NCBI GenBank assembly: GCA_963699175.1
Contig: OY969418.1
Span: forward strand, 4,712,001-4,776,000
Source: JACPYM01 sp963699175
GTDB taxonomy: Bacteria > Acidobacteriota > Blastocatellia > RBC074
Direction of reading: 5' to 3'
DNA length: 64,000 bases
Shown here: positions 21,659 through 30,861 of the stretch, piece by piece
Position numbering within the stretch: the stretch's first letter is position 1
Layout: every line of letters begins with the position of its first letter
Made by a program: the position numbers and the translations under genes
Notes under the pieces: generated by a model
What the model was told of the DNA's origin: nothing
Database searches by the model: none
Seen by the model: only the letters and a program-made list of their open reading frames with translations

Positions 21659-22060
21659 TGCTCGACCTCCTCGGATTCGATATTAACTACCAAAAGATCA
21701 ACACCGTACTTCTTGACCACGTCTTGAATGGCCTCCACCTGAAAGAAATCGTAGAAGACTAAATCACTTACAGCCAGCCACAGTTTACGATCTGACTCGG
21801 TTGTTTCAAGCAACCTCAAGTAGATCAAGTATTGTCCCAACGCTTCATACAGATCGTTGATCAGCGAATGCCCGACGAAACTTTTGACTTCGACGACAAT
21901 CTTCTGTGTGCCTTTTTCCGCCGCTATCGGGCGGATCTGCCGCCAAGTCGGCGTAGACCTGAATATCACCCGCTTTGATGCGATAGGGATCTGCCGTGAT
22001 GATCCAGCCGTCATTGATCAAAGCATTCTTGACCGCGTTATGAATGATGTCCTTTGCCAT
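21646..22060 (-). pseudogene. xisH: xisH, interrupted by a +1 frameshift
   Basis: The N-terminal part (MAKDIIHNAVKNALINDGW, then PYRIKAGDIQVYADLAADPP) starts at ATG 22060. The rest (AAEKGTQKIVVEVKSFVG ... VVNIESEEVEQWIS) continues in the next frame to 21646. Together they give a full-length XisH of about 138 residues. One extra base around 21926-21945 (GCAGATCCGCCCGATAGCGG on the coding strand) breaks the frame. XisH carries an E-x-K nuclease-like motif (VEVKSF), and the family is, as I recall, placed in the PD-(D/E)xK group. The shift falls just before that motif. The break could be a true mutation, a sequencing error or a programmed shift at CCC-G. Confidence 0.85.
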
Positions 22061-22114
22061 AACTCTGGCGAAAGTATAGGCATTGCTGAAAGGACGAGCA
22101 ATTAGATAATTCCG

Positions 22115-22230
22115 TTACTGTGCTGTCCATCCACCGTCCACAAACAGTGCGCTGCTTGTCACAAATCCTGCCGCGTCCCGCGCCAGAAAGACTACCATGC
22201 CGACAATCGCGTGCGGCTTGCCCCAGGACG
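22115..22230 (-). pseudogene. Truncated C-terminal tail of a short-chain dehydrogenase gene
   Basis: On the minus strand the stretch ending at TAA (22115-22117) reads GMVVFLARDAAGFVTSSALF then VDGGWTAQ. It aligns without gaps to the last ~38 residues of the intact SDR at 23610-24404 (GVAVFLASDASSYVTGSALF, VDGGWTAQ). No start or Rossmann region precedes it. It breaks off near 22230 exactly where a PQQ-dehydrogenase tail begins in the opposite direction, so this is a recombination scar, not a gene. Confidence 0.85.
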
Positions 22231-22352
22231 GCACATTGCTTAATGCAGGCATGCCCGCTTTCAAAAACTGACTGAAGCCGGACGAAGTGGAAGCTCTTCG
22301 GATCTATTTGTTGAGCAAGCGAAAGGCATTGGCACAAATGGAGCAGAAGTAA
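22228..22352 (+). pseudogene. Degraded C-terminal tail of a PQQ dehydrogenase gene
   Basis: On the plus strand this reads LLNAGMPAFKN, a stop, then LKPDEVEALRIYLLSKRKAL and a terminal TAA at 22350-22352. It corresponds to LLNAGMPSFKGWLKPEEVEA and IRVYLLSKRKTL at the end of the PQQ dehydrogenase at 14371-16464, in the same orientation. The in-frame TGA and many substitutions show it is old. Together with the intact tail it makes an imperfect direct repeat flanking the HerA/NurA cassette. Apart from these two fragments I see nothing coding in 22061-22380. Confidence 0.85.
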
Positions 22353-22380
22353 ATCTGAATCCAGTGGAATGCGATATTTC

Positions 22381-23454
22381 TTAGCGTTTCACCTCTTCTG
22401 CCACTTGTCCGATCATCGCCAGCGGCTCGCCCTTGCTCACCGGCGGCGTACCGAGGATGTAGAGCACCTCGCCCGCAAACGGCGCGCGCAATTCGTAAAT
22501 CCGCTTGCCGAAAAAGTCTGTCACGTAGCCCAGCAGCGTTCCCTTCGCGCACGTCTGCCCGCGTTCAATCAACGGATAGAAAATCCCTGTCGCCTCACTG
22601 CGCAACACTTCGTTGCGTTCGATGAACATCGGTTGTTCGACCATCTGCGCCTTGCCCGCGAGCATTTGTAAGTGGCGCATCACGTTCAACACGCCGTATT
22701 CGATGCGCGCAATGGATTCGCTGTCAGTTGCGCCCAAGCCGCCCGATTCAATCGTGATCGCCGGTTTGCCGCGCGTGATCGCTGTCGTCGAACAATAGAG
22801 CGAATTGGCTGCATCCGTAGGCCGCTCCTTATCCATCACGATGTGATCGAGGCCGAAGGCCAGCGCCATCTGTTTTGATTTCTCGACCAGCGCCGCGCCA
22901 CCGCCATTCACATCCCAATAGCTGTAAGGCCGCAGCGATTCGTTGCCGTCGCCGCAATGTAGATCAATCAGATAATCGGCGCGCTCAATCACCTCTTTCG
23001 TAATCTGGTAGGCGATACGTTCAGACACTGTACCGCCGGCCTTGCCTGGATAGACGCGGTTGAGATTTTTGCCGTCCACCGGACTGTAATAGATTGTGCG
23101 GCGCAGGAACGAAGGCATATTCGCGACGTGCACGAGGATCACCGTGCCAGAGAGTTGCTGCGGGTCAAGCCGTTCGCGGAGGCGCTGCAAAGCCAGGATC
23201 GGCGTGTATTCGTAGCCGTGGTTGCCTGCGATCAGTGCCAACACCGGGCCAGACTTTGCGCCATGCACGACCGTAATCGGGATTGTTGTAGCTTCATCTT
23301 TGGCAGCCGGAACCTGAATATCGCCGGATGCTTTTGCGCCTGCCTGCGCGGTGATGGGGCCGACGGTGAAGCTAGGGCGCGTTTGCGCTGAAAGATCGGT
23401 AGACATAAAACAACTCCAGAGAATCGTCAACAAAAGCAGCTTGCGTTTTTCCAT
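22381..23454 (-). CDS. Secreted M14-type deacylase (succinylglutamate desuccinylase/aspartoacylase family)
   Basis: 357 residues with a signal peptide (KLLLLTILWSCFMSTDLSAQ). Zinc ligands fit the AstE/AspA branch of the M14 fold: His and Glu in AGNHGYEYTP and the third His in LIDLHCGDGNE. The conserved arginine and asparagine are in GKNLNRVYPG. The C-terminal beta domain (about 270-357) is normal for the family. These enzymes remove acyl groups from N-acyl amino acids or related amides; the signal peptide suggests a periplasmic substrate. It lies 155 bases downstream of the SDR gene, and a large inverted repeat fills that gap. Confidence 0.85.
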   Translation of the reverse strand: MEKRKLLLLTILWSCFMSTDLSAQTRPSFTVGPITAQAGAKASGDIQVPAAKDEATTIPITVVHGAKSGPVLALIAGNHGYEYTPILALQRLRERLDPQQLSGTVILVHVANMPSFLRRTIYYSPVDGKNLNRVYPGKAGGTVSERIAYQITKEVIERADYLIDLHCGDGNESLRPYSYWDVNGGGAALVEKSKQMALAFGLDHIVMDKERPTDAANSLYCSTTAITRGKPAITIESGGLGATDSESIARIEYGVLNVMRHLQMLAGKAQMVEQPMFIERNEVLRSEATGIFYPLIERGQTCAKGTLLGYVTDFFGKRIYELRAPFAGEVLYILGTPPVSKGEPLAMIGQVAEEVKR

Positions 23455-23484
23455 TTGCCATCCTTTTTCGAGGCGTCAGGCACG

Positions 23485-23608
23485 CCTGGGTGCGCACGCA
23501 TCCTGGCGTGCAGGAACCCGGTCGCGATCATTGATTCGACAGGTCTACCTTCCGGCACGATTGCGTCCGATGCCAAGCCTGGCACGCAAGGAGGCGTGCG
23601 CACTCAGG
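23485..23608. repeat. Imperfect inverted repeat, TGCGCACGC type
   Basis: CCTGGGTGCGCACGCATCCT near 23485 faces AGGAGGCGTGCGCACTCAGG ending at 23608, with several mismatches and an inner GGCGTGC/GCACGC pairing. It fills most of the gap between the SDR gene and the M14 gene. Its theme (T/C-GGGNGCGCANGCATCCT) recalls the perfect repeat at 26963-27066, which may be a better-preserved relative. Confidence 0.7.
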
Positions 23609-23609
23609 C

Positions 23610-24404
23610 TTATTGCGCCGTCCATCCTCCATCCACAAACAACGCGCTGCCCGTCACGTAAGACGAAGCGTCCGAAGCCAGAAAGACTGCTACGCCTGCT
23701 AGTTCGTGCAACTCGCCCCAACGTCCCAGCGGAATGCGCGCGATAAAATCTTTGTATTTCGCCGGATCGTTGAGCAGTTGGCGATTCATCTCCGTCGCAA
23801 ACGGCCCCGGACAGATTGCATTGACCGTTACGCCTTTGGTCGCCCATTCGAGCGCGAGCGTTTTGGTCAGGCCCAAAATTGCCGCCTTTGACGAAGTATA
23901 AGGCGCGCGCGCGGGTAGCGAGATGACCGACATAATCGAGCCGAGATTGATGACGCGCCCCCAACCACGCGCAGCCATCTTCGTGCCGAAAACTTTTGTG
24001 CACAAAAAAGGGCCAGTCACGTTGGTCTGCATCACGGCATTGAAATCGGCCTCGGAGAGTTCTTCGATAGGGCCGCGAATGTTGATGCCTGCGTTGTTGA
24101 TGAGAATGTCAATCGCGCCGAATGAGCTTTCGACTTCTTCAGCCAGCCGTTCAATGTCGTCCAGCTTTGCTACGTCTGCCGCAAAGGCCACGGCGCGTTG
24201 GCCGGTTGCTGCGGTGATCTCATCCGCCGCCTGTTGGCAATCGGCTAACGTGCGCGAAACAATTGCCACATCCGCGCCCGCTTCGGCCAGGGCCTGCGCC
24301 ATCACACGGCCCAAGCCTTTCGAGCCGCCAGTGACGAGCGCGCGGCGGCCATCCAGTCTGAAAAGCTCCATCACGTTTTTCTGCGAGCCGTTTGGCAGTT
24401 CCAT
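23610..24404 (-). CDS. Short-chain dehydrogenase/reductase (FabG/gluconate 5-dehydrogenase-like)
   Basis: 264 residues of the classical SDR family: cofactor motif TGGSKGLG near 22-29, NNAG in ILINNAGINIRG, catalytic serine around NLGSIMS and YTSSKAAI with the Tyr/Lys pair. The end SALFVDGGWTAQ is typical. It would catalyse NAD(P)-dependent oxidation or reduction of a hydroxyl/keto group. Sugar-acid dehydrogenases share the MELFRLDGR-like start, and the neighbours (sugar isomerase/epimerase, Gfo/Idh/MocA protein) favour a carbohydrate substrate. GAGGGAG precedes ATG 24404. A decayed second copy of its tail lies at 22115-22230. Confidence 0.9.
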   Translation of the reverse strand: MELPNGSQKNVMELFRLDGRRALVTGGSKGLGRVMAQALAEAGADVAIVSRTLADCQQAADEITAATGQRAVAFAADVAKLDDIERLAEEVESSFGAIDILINNAGINIRGPIEELSEADFNAVMQTNVTGPFLCTKVFGTKMAARGWGRVINLGSIMSVISLPARAPYTSSKAAILGLTKTLALEWATKGVTVNAICPGPFATEMNRQLLNDPAKYKDFIARIPLGRWGELHELAGVAVFLASDASSYVTGSALFVDGGWTAQ

Positions 24405-24423
24405 CCGCGTTTCTCCCTCTCGG

Positions 24424-25476
24424 TTAAAGTTTCAAAGTCTGTTTCGCATAGGCCGCGCAGCGCCGCAGGTTGTCGTCTTCCGCTGCTAGTGCCTGCTCGG
24501 CGCTCAGCCCGGCAATCTTTGGCAATGGTTTCGCAGACGCCTTTTTCAGCACTGTGCTCTCAAACTTCGCAATGCGCGCTTCATCGCGTCGCGCATATGT
24601 GACCCAGTAGAGATCGGTCTTGTACGGCACTTTCAACGGGTCGCGCGTGATCATCTCCAGACAGATTGGCACGTCGCGCTGTTTGGCGCGCAACACAGCA
24701 ATGATTTGAGCGAGTGGCGTGCTGCCCTCGCCGAGCGCGACTTCCGACAGTTCGAAACCGTCGGCATAAGGTCGCACCGCCATATCTTTCAAATGCGTAG
24801 TCACCACATACGGTGCCAGCTTCTTTGTCACTTCCAACGAATCTTCCAGCAAGGCCACGTTGTTGCCGAAATCTATGCACGCGCCGAGATAGGGGCTGCT
24901 GATGCTCTTGAGAATTTCGACCTGCTCATCCGCCAGCCAGTCTTTGTGATTTTCGACGCCGCAGCGCAATTTGTGTTTGCGCAACATCGGTTCGGCTTGT
25001 TTGAGCACTTGTTTCCAATGCGTGGCGAACTCCTGCCACTTCGCCATTTCCTGAAAGGTTTCGTAACGTCGCCCGCTCAAACACGCAACGCGCAAGCGTG
25101 TGACGCCCAACTCAGCCGCGGCTTTCGCTATCGGCGCGAACGATTCTTCTTTCTCCAATGCACGCGCGCTCACGGCAAATTCCAGGAACATCTGTCGCGC
25201 TTCCAATGCTTGTCGCACCTGTTTCAAATAATCCGTTTCAGTCGAGGTGAGTTGACTGAAATCCATCTGGCACCCATCCGCACCGAAGTCGCGGCAGACT
25301 TCGATAAACTTGATAGCGTCGAGAGTCTTGCCTGTCTTCTCGCGCACTTGCCGCATGCGTAGCGGAAACGAGGTGTAGGCGATGCCATAACTTTTACTTG
25401 CGGTGGCTGTCACATTCGGCAAAGGCGCAACCGCCAATGCAGCCGTTGCGGCTAAAAATTCTCTGCGTGTCGTCAT
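24424..25476 (-). CDS. Tat-exported sugar phosphate isomerase/epimerase-type TIM barrel protein
   Basis: 350 residues. A twin-arginine-like leader (TRREFLAATAALAVAPL) precedes a TIM barrel of the xylose isomerase-like type. Metal-site candidates are the glutamate in RCGVENHKDWL, aspartate in GACIDFGNN, histidine in VVTTHLKDM and glutamate in ICLEMITRD. Which sugar it acts on is unknown. The gene overlaps the preceding Gfo/Idh/MocA gene by four bases (ATGA) and precedes the SDR gene by 20 bases. The three probably form one pathway that oxidises or rearranges a polyol or sugar outside the cytoplasm or after export as a folded protein. Confidence 0.85.
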   Translation of the reverse strand: MTTRREFLAATAALAVAPLPNVTATASKSYGIAYTSFPLRMRQVREKTGKTLDAIKFIEVCRDFGADGCQMDFSQLTSTETDYLKQVRQALEARQMFLEFAVSARALEKEESFAPIAKAAAELGVTRLRVACLSGRRYETFQEMAKWQEFATHWKQVLKQAEPMLRKHKLRCGVENHKDWLADEQVEILKSISSPYLGACIDFGNNVALLEDSLEVTKKLAPYVVTTHLKDMAVRPYADGFELSEVALGEGSTPLAQIIAVLRAKQRDVPICLEMITRDPLKVPYKTDLYWVTYARRDEARIAKFESTVLKKASAKPLPKIAGLSAEQALAAEDDNLRRCAAYAKQTLKL

Positions 25477-26840
25477 AAGGTTTTTCCTCCTTTGGGCAAA
25501 GCTGCTCTCAACTCGCGATCCCAGGGCGCACGATATTCGCGCTCTAAAAGCTTCGCTGCCTCGCGGTCGCCGACTATCTCCTCTTTTGCATCATCCCAAC
25601 GAATCGTGCGTCCCAGTTTCAAAGCGATATTCGACAGATGACAGGCCGTGGCAGTTTTGTGGCCGCCTTCGACATCTGAGACTGGTTGTTGGCGCGACTT
25701 GATACAATCCAGGAAGTTGCGTACGTGCGGTTGGAACTGATCGCGCACTTGTTCGTAGCCATCTTTCTTCAAAGCTGTGGTGCGCGGTTGCGGCGCAGCG
25801 GAAGCTCTACGCGGTTCGGTGAAACGCGGAATTTGGTCATCTGCCGAGATTGCCGGATCGGGCACGACCTCGATGCTGCTGCGTTCGATGCGCAGCAGGC
25901 CTTTGGTTCCCAGGAACTCCAGGTTGCCGCCGCGCCGGCTGGCGCTGATTTCGCTGTTCGACCAATTCAGCAGAAAGCCCGGATACTCGAAGACCGCTTC
26001 CATCGTGTCCGGCGTCTCGCCGAAGCCTTTCAGCGAATAGCGCCCGCCAAATGCGGCCACCGCGCGCGGCACGGCGTTCATCACCCACTGCGCGATGTCC
26101 AGGTTGTGTGAAAGCAGGTTGGTCGTCTGCCCGCCCGAATAATCCCAGAACCAGCGGAAGTGGTAGATGCAGCGGTTCTCGTCCCAAGCCCGTTGCGGCG
26201 CAGGTCCCAACCACATCTGCCAATCCTGTTCCGATAGTTTTTCCGTGCCAACCGGCTGGGTGAAGCCCGGCGAGATGTTGCGGAAGCTGGCGCAGCGGAT
26301 GTTGCGCACTTCGCCGATGTGGCCGCCGCGAATCAGCTCGACGCATTGTTTGTACTGCTCGCCCGAACGCTGCTGTGTGCCACACTGGATGACGCGTTTG
26401 TAATGGCGCGCCGCGTCCACCATCCAACGCCCTTCGCGCACGAAGAGCGTCATCGGCTTCTCGACGTAAACATCCTTGCCCGCCGCGCAAGCCAGAATCG
26501 TATGCAGCGCGTGCCAGTGGTCAGGCGTCGAGACGACGATGGCGTCAATGTCTTTACGCTCGTACATTCGGCGAAAGTCTTTGAAGCCGTCCGGCTTTTT
26601 GCTTTGTTTCTCGCCAGCCGTAGCAATGCCTTCTTGCAAGCGCGGTTCGTAAACTTCACAGATCGCTGCGACATCGATATCGGGCTGCGCCAGAAAATCG
26701 AGCAGGTGACGTTTGCCGATCAAACCGATGCCGATAAAGCCCACGCGCACGCGCTCGTTTGCGCCAAGCACGTTGCGGTAAGAGGCCGCGCTTAATAAGC
26801 TGGCCGTCGCTCCCTTCAGGAAATCACGCCGGTCTTCCAT
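25473..26840 (-). CDS. Gfo/Idh/MocA family oxidoreductase, Tat-exported
   Basis: ATG 26840 is chosen because GGAGG lies seven bases upstream; an ATG seven codons earlier covers that site. The 455-residue protein has a Tat leader (DRRDFLKGATASLLSAAS), a Rossmann motif VGFIGIGLIGKRH, the EKPM motif with the catalytic-region lysine in DVYVEKPMTL, and a C-terminal alpha/beta domain. Exported members of this family carry their NAD(P) tightly bound. It is the first gene of a probable operon with the TIM-barrel and SDR genes. The substrate is unknown but is likely a sugar or inositol derivative. Confidence 0.9.
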   Translation of the reverse strand: MEDRRDFLKGATASLLSAASYRNVLGANERVRVGFIGIGLIGKRHLLDFLAQPDIDVAAICEVYEPRLQEGIATAGEKQSKKPDGFKDFRRMYERKDIDAIVVSTPDHWHALHTILACAAGKDVYVEKPMTLFVREGRWMVDAARHYKRVIQCGTQQRSGEQYKQCVELIRGGHIGEVRNIRCASFRNISPGFTQPVGTEKLSEQDWQMWLGPAPQRAWDENRCIYHFRWFWDYSGGQTTNLLSHNLDIAQWVMNAVPRAVAAFGGRYSLKGFGETPDTMEAVFEYPGFLLNWSNSEISASRRGGNLEFLGTKGLLRIERSSIEVVPDPAISADDQIPRFTEPRRASAAPQPRTTALKKDGYEQVRDQFQPHVRNFLDCIKSRQQPVSDVEGGHKTATACHLSNIALKLGRTIRWDDAKEEIVGDREAAKLLEREYRAPWDRELRAALPKGGKTL

Positions 26841-26962
26841 CGTTTCCTCCAGGTTTTGCAATGAGACTACTTAGTTCGTGGCGGTGTGTTGCGGACGGAT
26901 TCTAAAGCCACAGCGGGAAAATGCCTACAGTGGAGCGCAGATAATTGAAACGATACGCAAAG

Positions 26963-27066
26963 CCTGGGAGCGCAGGCATCCTTGCCTGCCAAGCTGAAGG
27001 AGCAAACCTAGTAGAAGAATGTGTTATTCAGCACGCCTAGCAGGCAAGGATGCCTGCGCTCCCAGG
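26963..27066. repeat. Perfect 27-base inverted repeat, GGGAGCGCAGGCATCC type
   Basis: The left arm at 26963-26989 begins CCTGGGAGCGCAGGCATCCT and its exact reverse complement is at 27040-27066, with a 50-base loop. The right arm ends directly against the stop codon of the ACT-domain gene. It lies between genes on the same strand. The rest of 26841-26962 shows no gene and should hold the promoter of the oxidoreductase operon. Confidence 0.9.
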
Positions 27067-27492
27067 TCAGAGTTGTGACAGGTGAGTGTAATTGAGCGTA
27101 ATCAGCGCGCGTTTGACGGCGGCGACGGCATCAGTGAAACGGGATTCGTGCACTAGCACAGCATCAGTGCGATAGGTCGAGATGCTCAGAATGCTGATGC
27201 CTGCTTCGGCCAGAGCCTTGCTGATCTCGGCGATAAAGCCGACGACGGAAAAATCGAGCACCGTGTCGAAGCGGATCAAGCGGCGTTCGAGCACAACCTC
27301 TGCCGTCGGGAAGCGTCCTGCAATCTGTTGCCAGAAATCTTCTGCCACGACGAGTGTGATCTCTTCTTTGTCGCGCGTGACTGACACAAAACCATCAAGC
27401 TCGTAGACCGCATCCAGCACATCGCGGTAATGAGCGAGCGGCAGGCTTGCTACGGCAAAACGTGTTTCGGGTGTGTAGAGTTGATCTGACAT
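27067..27492 (-). CDS. ACT domain-containing protein
   Basis: 141 residues starting MSDQLYTPETRFAVASLPL. The C-terminal half resembles the ACT_7/CASTOR-type amino-acid-binding fold seen next to aspartate kinases: LDFSVVGFIAEISKALAEAG and ISILSISTYRTDAVLVHE. Stand-alone members are thought to sense amino acids, but no partner enzyme is adjacent. It begins two bases after the stop codon of the cyclase gene, suggesting translational coupling and a shared function with that enzyme. Confidence 0.85.
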   Translation of the reverse strand: MSDQLYTPETRFAVASLPLAHYRDVLDAVYELDGFVSVTRDKEEITLVVAEDFWQQIAGRFPTAEVVLERRLIRFDTVLDFSVVGFIAEISKALAEAGISILSISTYRTDAVLVHESRFTDAVAAVKRALITLNYTHLSQL

Positions 27493-27494
27493 TG

Positions 27495-28157
27495 TTATCC
27501 AATCACAGCATAAGCACGCACCGGAAAGGTGCCGACGCCGCGAAATTTGACCGGTACGCAATGAAAGCGAAAGCCTGTCGCAGGCAATTGCTCAAGCTTG
27601 CAAAGATGCTCGACTACGGGAATGCCAGCGCCGAGCAGCAGCGTATGCGCCGGGCGTGTGCCATCCGCCGTGTCATCAATGTTCACTGAATCAATGCCGA
27701 CGAGCGCCGGGTTGCGCAAAGCCAACCACTCGGCTGCTGCGCGCGTGACGAACGGCGCGTCCGTACCATACTGCGGCGTGCGCCAATGCTTGCCCCAACC
27801 GGTATAGAACAAGACAGCTTTGCCACGCACGTCGCAATCCGCCAACAATTCAACGTCAATGGCCCGCCCCGCTTGCGTTGCGTCAACCAACAATCCCTCG
27901 ACATCAGCCAGGCGTTCCAGCGGCAGCGTGCTCAAATCACCGCCTTCGGCAAAGCGGTGAAAGGGCGCGTCAATGTAGGTGCCCGTGTTGGCCACCATCT
28001 CGATGCGCCCGATCTGAAACGTCGTGCCTTCAGCGTAGCGGGCTTGGGAAGCCTCGCGGCTCAAATAATCCGTGATGACCGGCGCGGGCAAGCCAGGATA
28101 GGTCACCATTCCGGCTTCGATTTCGTGGCTGACATCAATCAACAGCTTCGCTGGCAT
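27495..28157 (-). CDS. Cyclase family protein (kynurenine formamidase-like metal hydrolase)
   Basis: About 220 residues from ATG 28157, which has AGGTGAAG directly before it (a GTG two codons upstream is possible). The family metal motif usually reads HxGTHxDxPxH; here it is ANTGTYIDAPFHRF, with Asn and Tyr replacing the first two histidines, so metal binding may differ from standard formamidases. Other blocks are VDATQAGRAID, VLFYTGW and GIDSVNIDD. Relatives hydrolyse N-formylkynurenine or isatin, or are of unknown function. The substitutions make a kynurenine role uncertain. It sits between the M24 peptidase and the ACT protein genes. Confidence 0.82.
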   Translation of the reverse strand: MPAKLLIDVSHEIEAGMVTYPGLPAPVITDYLSREASQARYAEGTTFQIGRIEMVANTGTYIDAPFHRFAEGGDLSTLPLERLADVEGLLVDATQAGRAIDVELLADCDVRGKAVLFYTGWGKHWRTPQYGTDAPFVTRAAAEWLALRNPALVGIDSVNIDDTADGTRPAHTLLLGAGIPVVEHLCKLEQLPATGFRFHCVPVKFRGVGTFPVRAYAVIG

Positions 28158-28170
28158 CTTCACCTCAGCT

Positions 28171-29805
<1,635 letters not shown>

Positions 29806-29824
29806 AGCTATACCTCGAATCAGA

Positions 29825-29906
29825 GTCCGACAAGCTGCCTAGCTTGTCGCAGTCTTCGCGTTGTACTGAAGCCGGAGGCAGCGACAAGCTAGGCAACTTG
29901 TCGGAC
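29825..29906. repeat. Inverted repeat, CCGACAAGCT family, copy 3
   Basis: Arms of 26 bases (29825-29850 and 29881-29906) pair with one mismatch; the left arm begins GTCCGACAAGCTGCCTAGCT. The loop differs from those of copies 1 and 2, so what is conserved is the arm sequence. It ends four bases before the DUF979 stop codon and may end that transcript. Confidence 0.9.
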
Positions 29907-29910
29907 ATTT

Positions 29911-30861
29911 TCAAACCATCAGTTTGATGAAGAGCCACAACAATAGCACGTGAAACGCCCAAAGCGTTAATGCGTAGGGCAATTGAAAGCGAATCACGCC
30001 ATATTGATCTTTCAAATTGAGCAGCGCCGCCGGCACGATGTTGAAATTGGCCGCCATCGGCGTCATCAACGTCCCGCTCGACCCGGCGGTCAGCGTGATG
30101 ATCGCCGCCATCGCCGGATTGACGCCCAACGGCTTGACGATCAGCGGCACCAACACGCCCGCCGCAATCACCGGAAACGCCGCAAACGAATTGCCCATCA
30201 CGATGGTAAAGAGCGCCATACCCAGGCAATTCGCCAGCACCAGCAAAAACAGATTGTCGTGCGGAATCACATGCTGGATGCCCACGGCAATCAAATCGCC
30301 CACCTTCGCCGCCGCAAAGATCACACCGAGCGAGGCTAACAATTGCGGCAAGATGTTGACCGCGCCCATCGCGTCGTTGAGCCGCCGCCCTGCGTCAAAC
30401 AGCGCGCGCGTCCGGCTGCCGGTCAAGCGCAAGACCAGCAGCAGGGCCACCACGCCGCCGAAGCCCAAGCCAACAAGCGCGCCGCGATTGGCGTCGAGTT
30501 TGAGCAGGCGAAAGACAATGGCGAAAGCGAAGGTGACAAGCGGAATTGAGAGCACCGGCCAAAAGATTTTGTTGCCGAGGCTCGTGTGCGGCTGGGCAGT
30601 CGGCGCTTCACCCTTGCCCACTTGCCCTGCCCCGTCGAGCGCAACCAAAAACAAGACCAGCAGGCCCGTCAGCCAATATGGCAGCACACCGCCCAGCACG
30701 AAGATCAGACCGAGCACTAGCCAGAATAGGGCCGTGCCAACGCGCCTCGGATTGCTGCGGTCAATTAGCGTCAAGGCCGCGAAGATCAGCAGCACGATCC
30801 CGGTCAGCACGTAGACTGCTTCCAGGCTGAACAGTGTTGAAATTGAAAAAGCCAGGCTCAT
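29911..30861 (-). CDS. DUF979 family transporter subunit
   Basis: 316 residues from ATG 30861 with GGAGGTGAAG just upstream. About nine hydrophobic helices are visible, including VLTGIVLLIFAALTLI, ALFWLVLGLIFVLGGVLPYW and ITLTAGSSGTLMTPMAANFN. DUF979 and DUF969 proteins are encoded as pairs, often beside 5-oxoprolinase or pyroglutamyl peptidase, and have been proposed as the two halves of a 5-oxoproline transporter. Here no oxoprolinase is seen; the neighbours are peptidase and cyclase genes. The start overlaps the DUF969 stop as ATGA. Confidence 0.88.
   Translation of the reverse strand: MSLAFSISTLFSLEAVYVLTGIVLLIFAALTLIDRSNPRRVGTALFWLVLGLIFVLGGVLPYWLTGLLVLFLVALDGAGQVGKGEAPTAQPHTSLGNKIFWPVLSIPLVTFAFAIVFRLLKLDANRGALVGLGFGGVVALLLVLRLTGSRTRALFDAGRRLNDAMGAVNILPQLLASLGVIFAAAKVGDLIAVGIQHVIPHDNLFLLVLANCLGMALFTIVMGNSFAAFPVIAAGVLVPLIVKPLGVNPAMAAIITLTAGSSGTLMTPMAANFNIVPAALLNLKDQYGVIRFQLPYALTLWAFHVLLLWLFIKLMV

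Noticed and set aside
21317..22060. xisH/xisI as evidence of an excisable DNA element like the cyanobacterial fdxN element
   Set aside because: No recombinase gene and no short exact direct repeats marking element ends were found; the only flanking repeat is an old, diverged gene tail.
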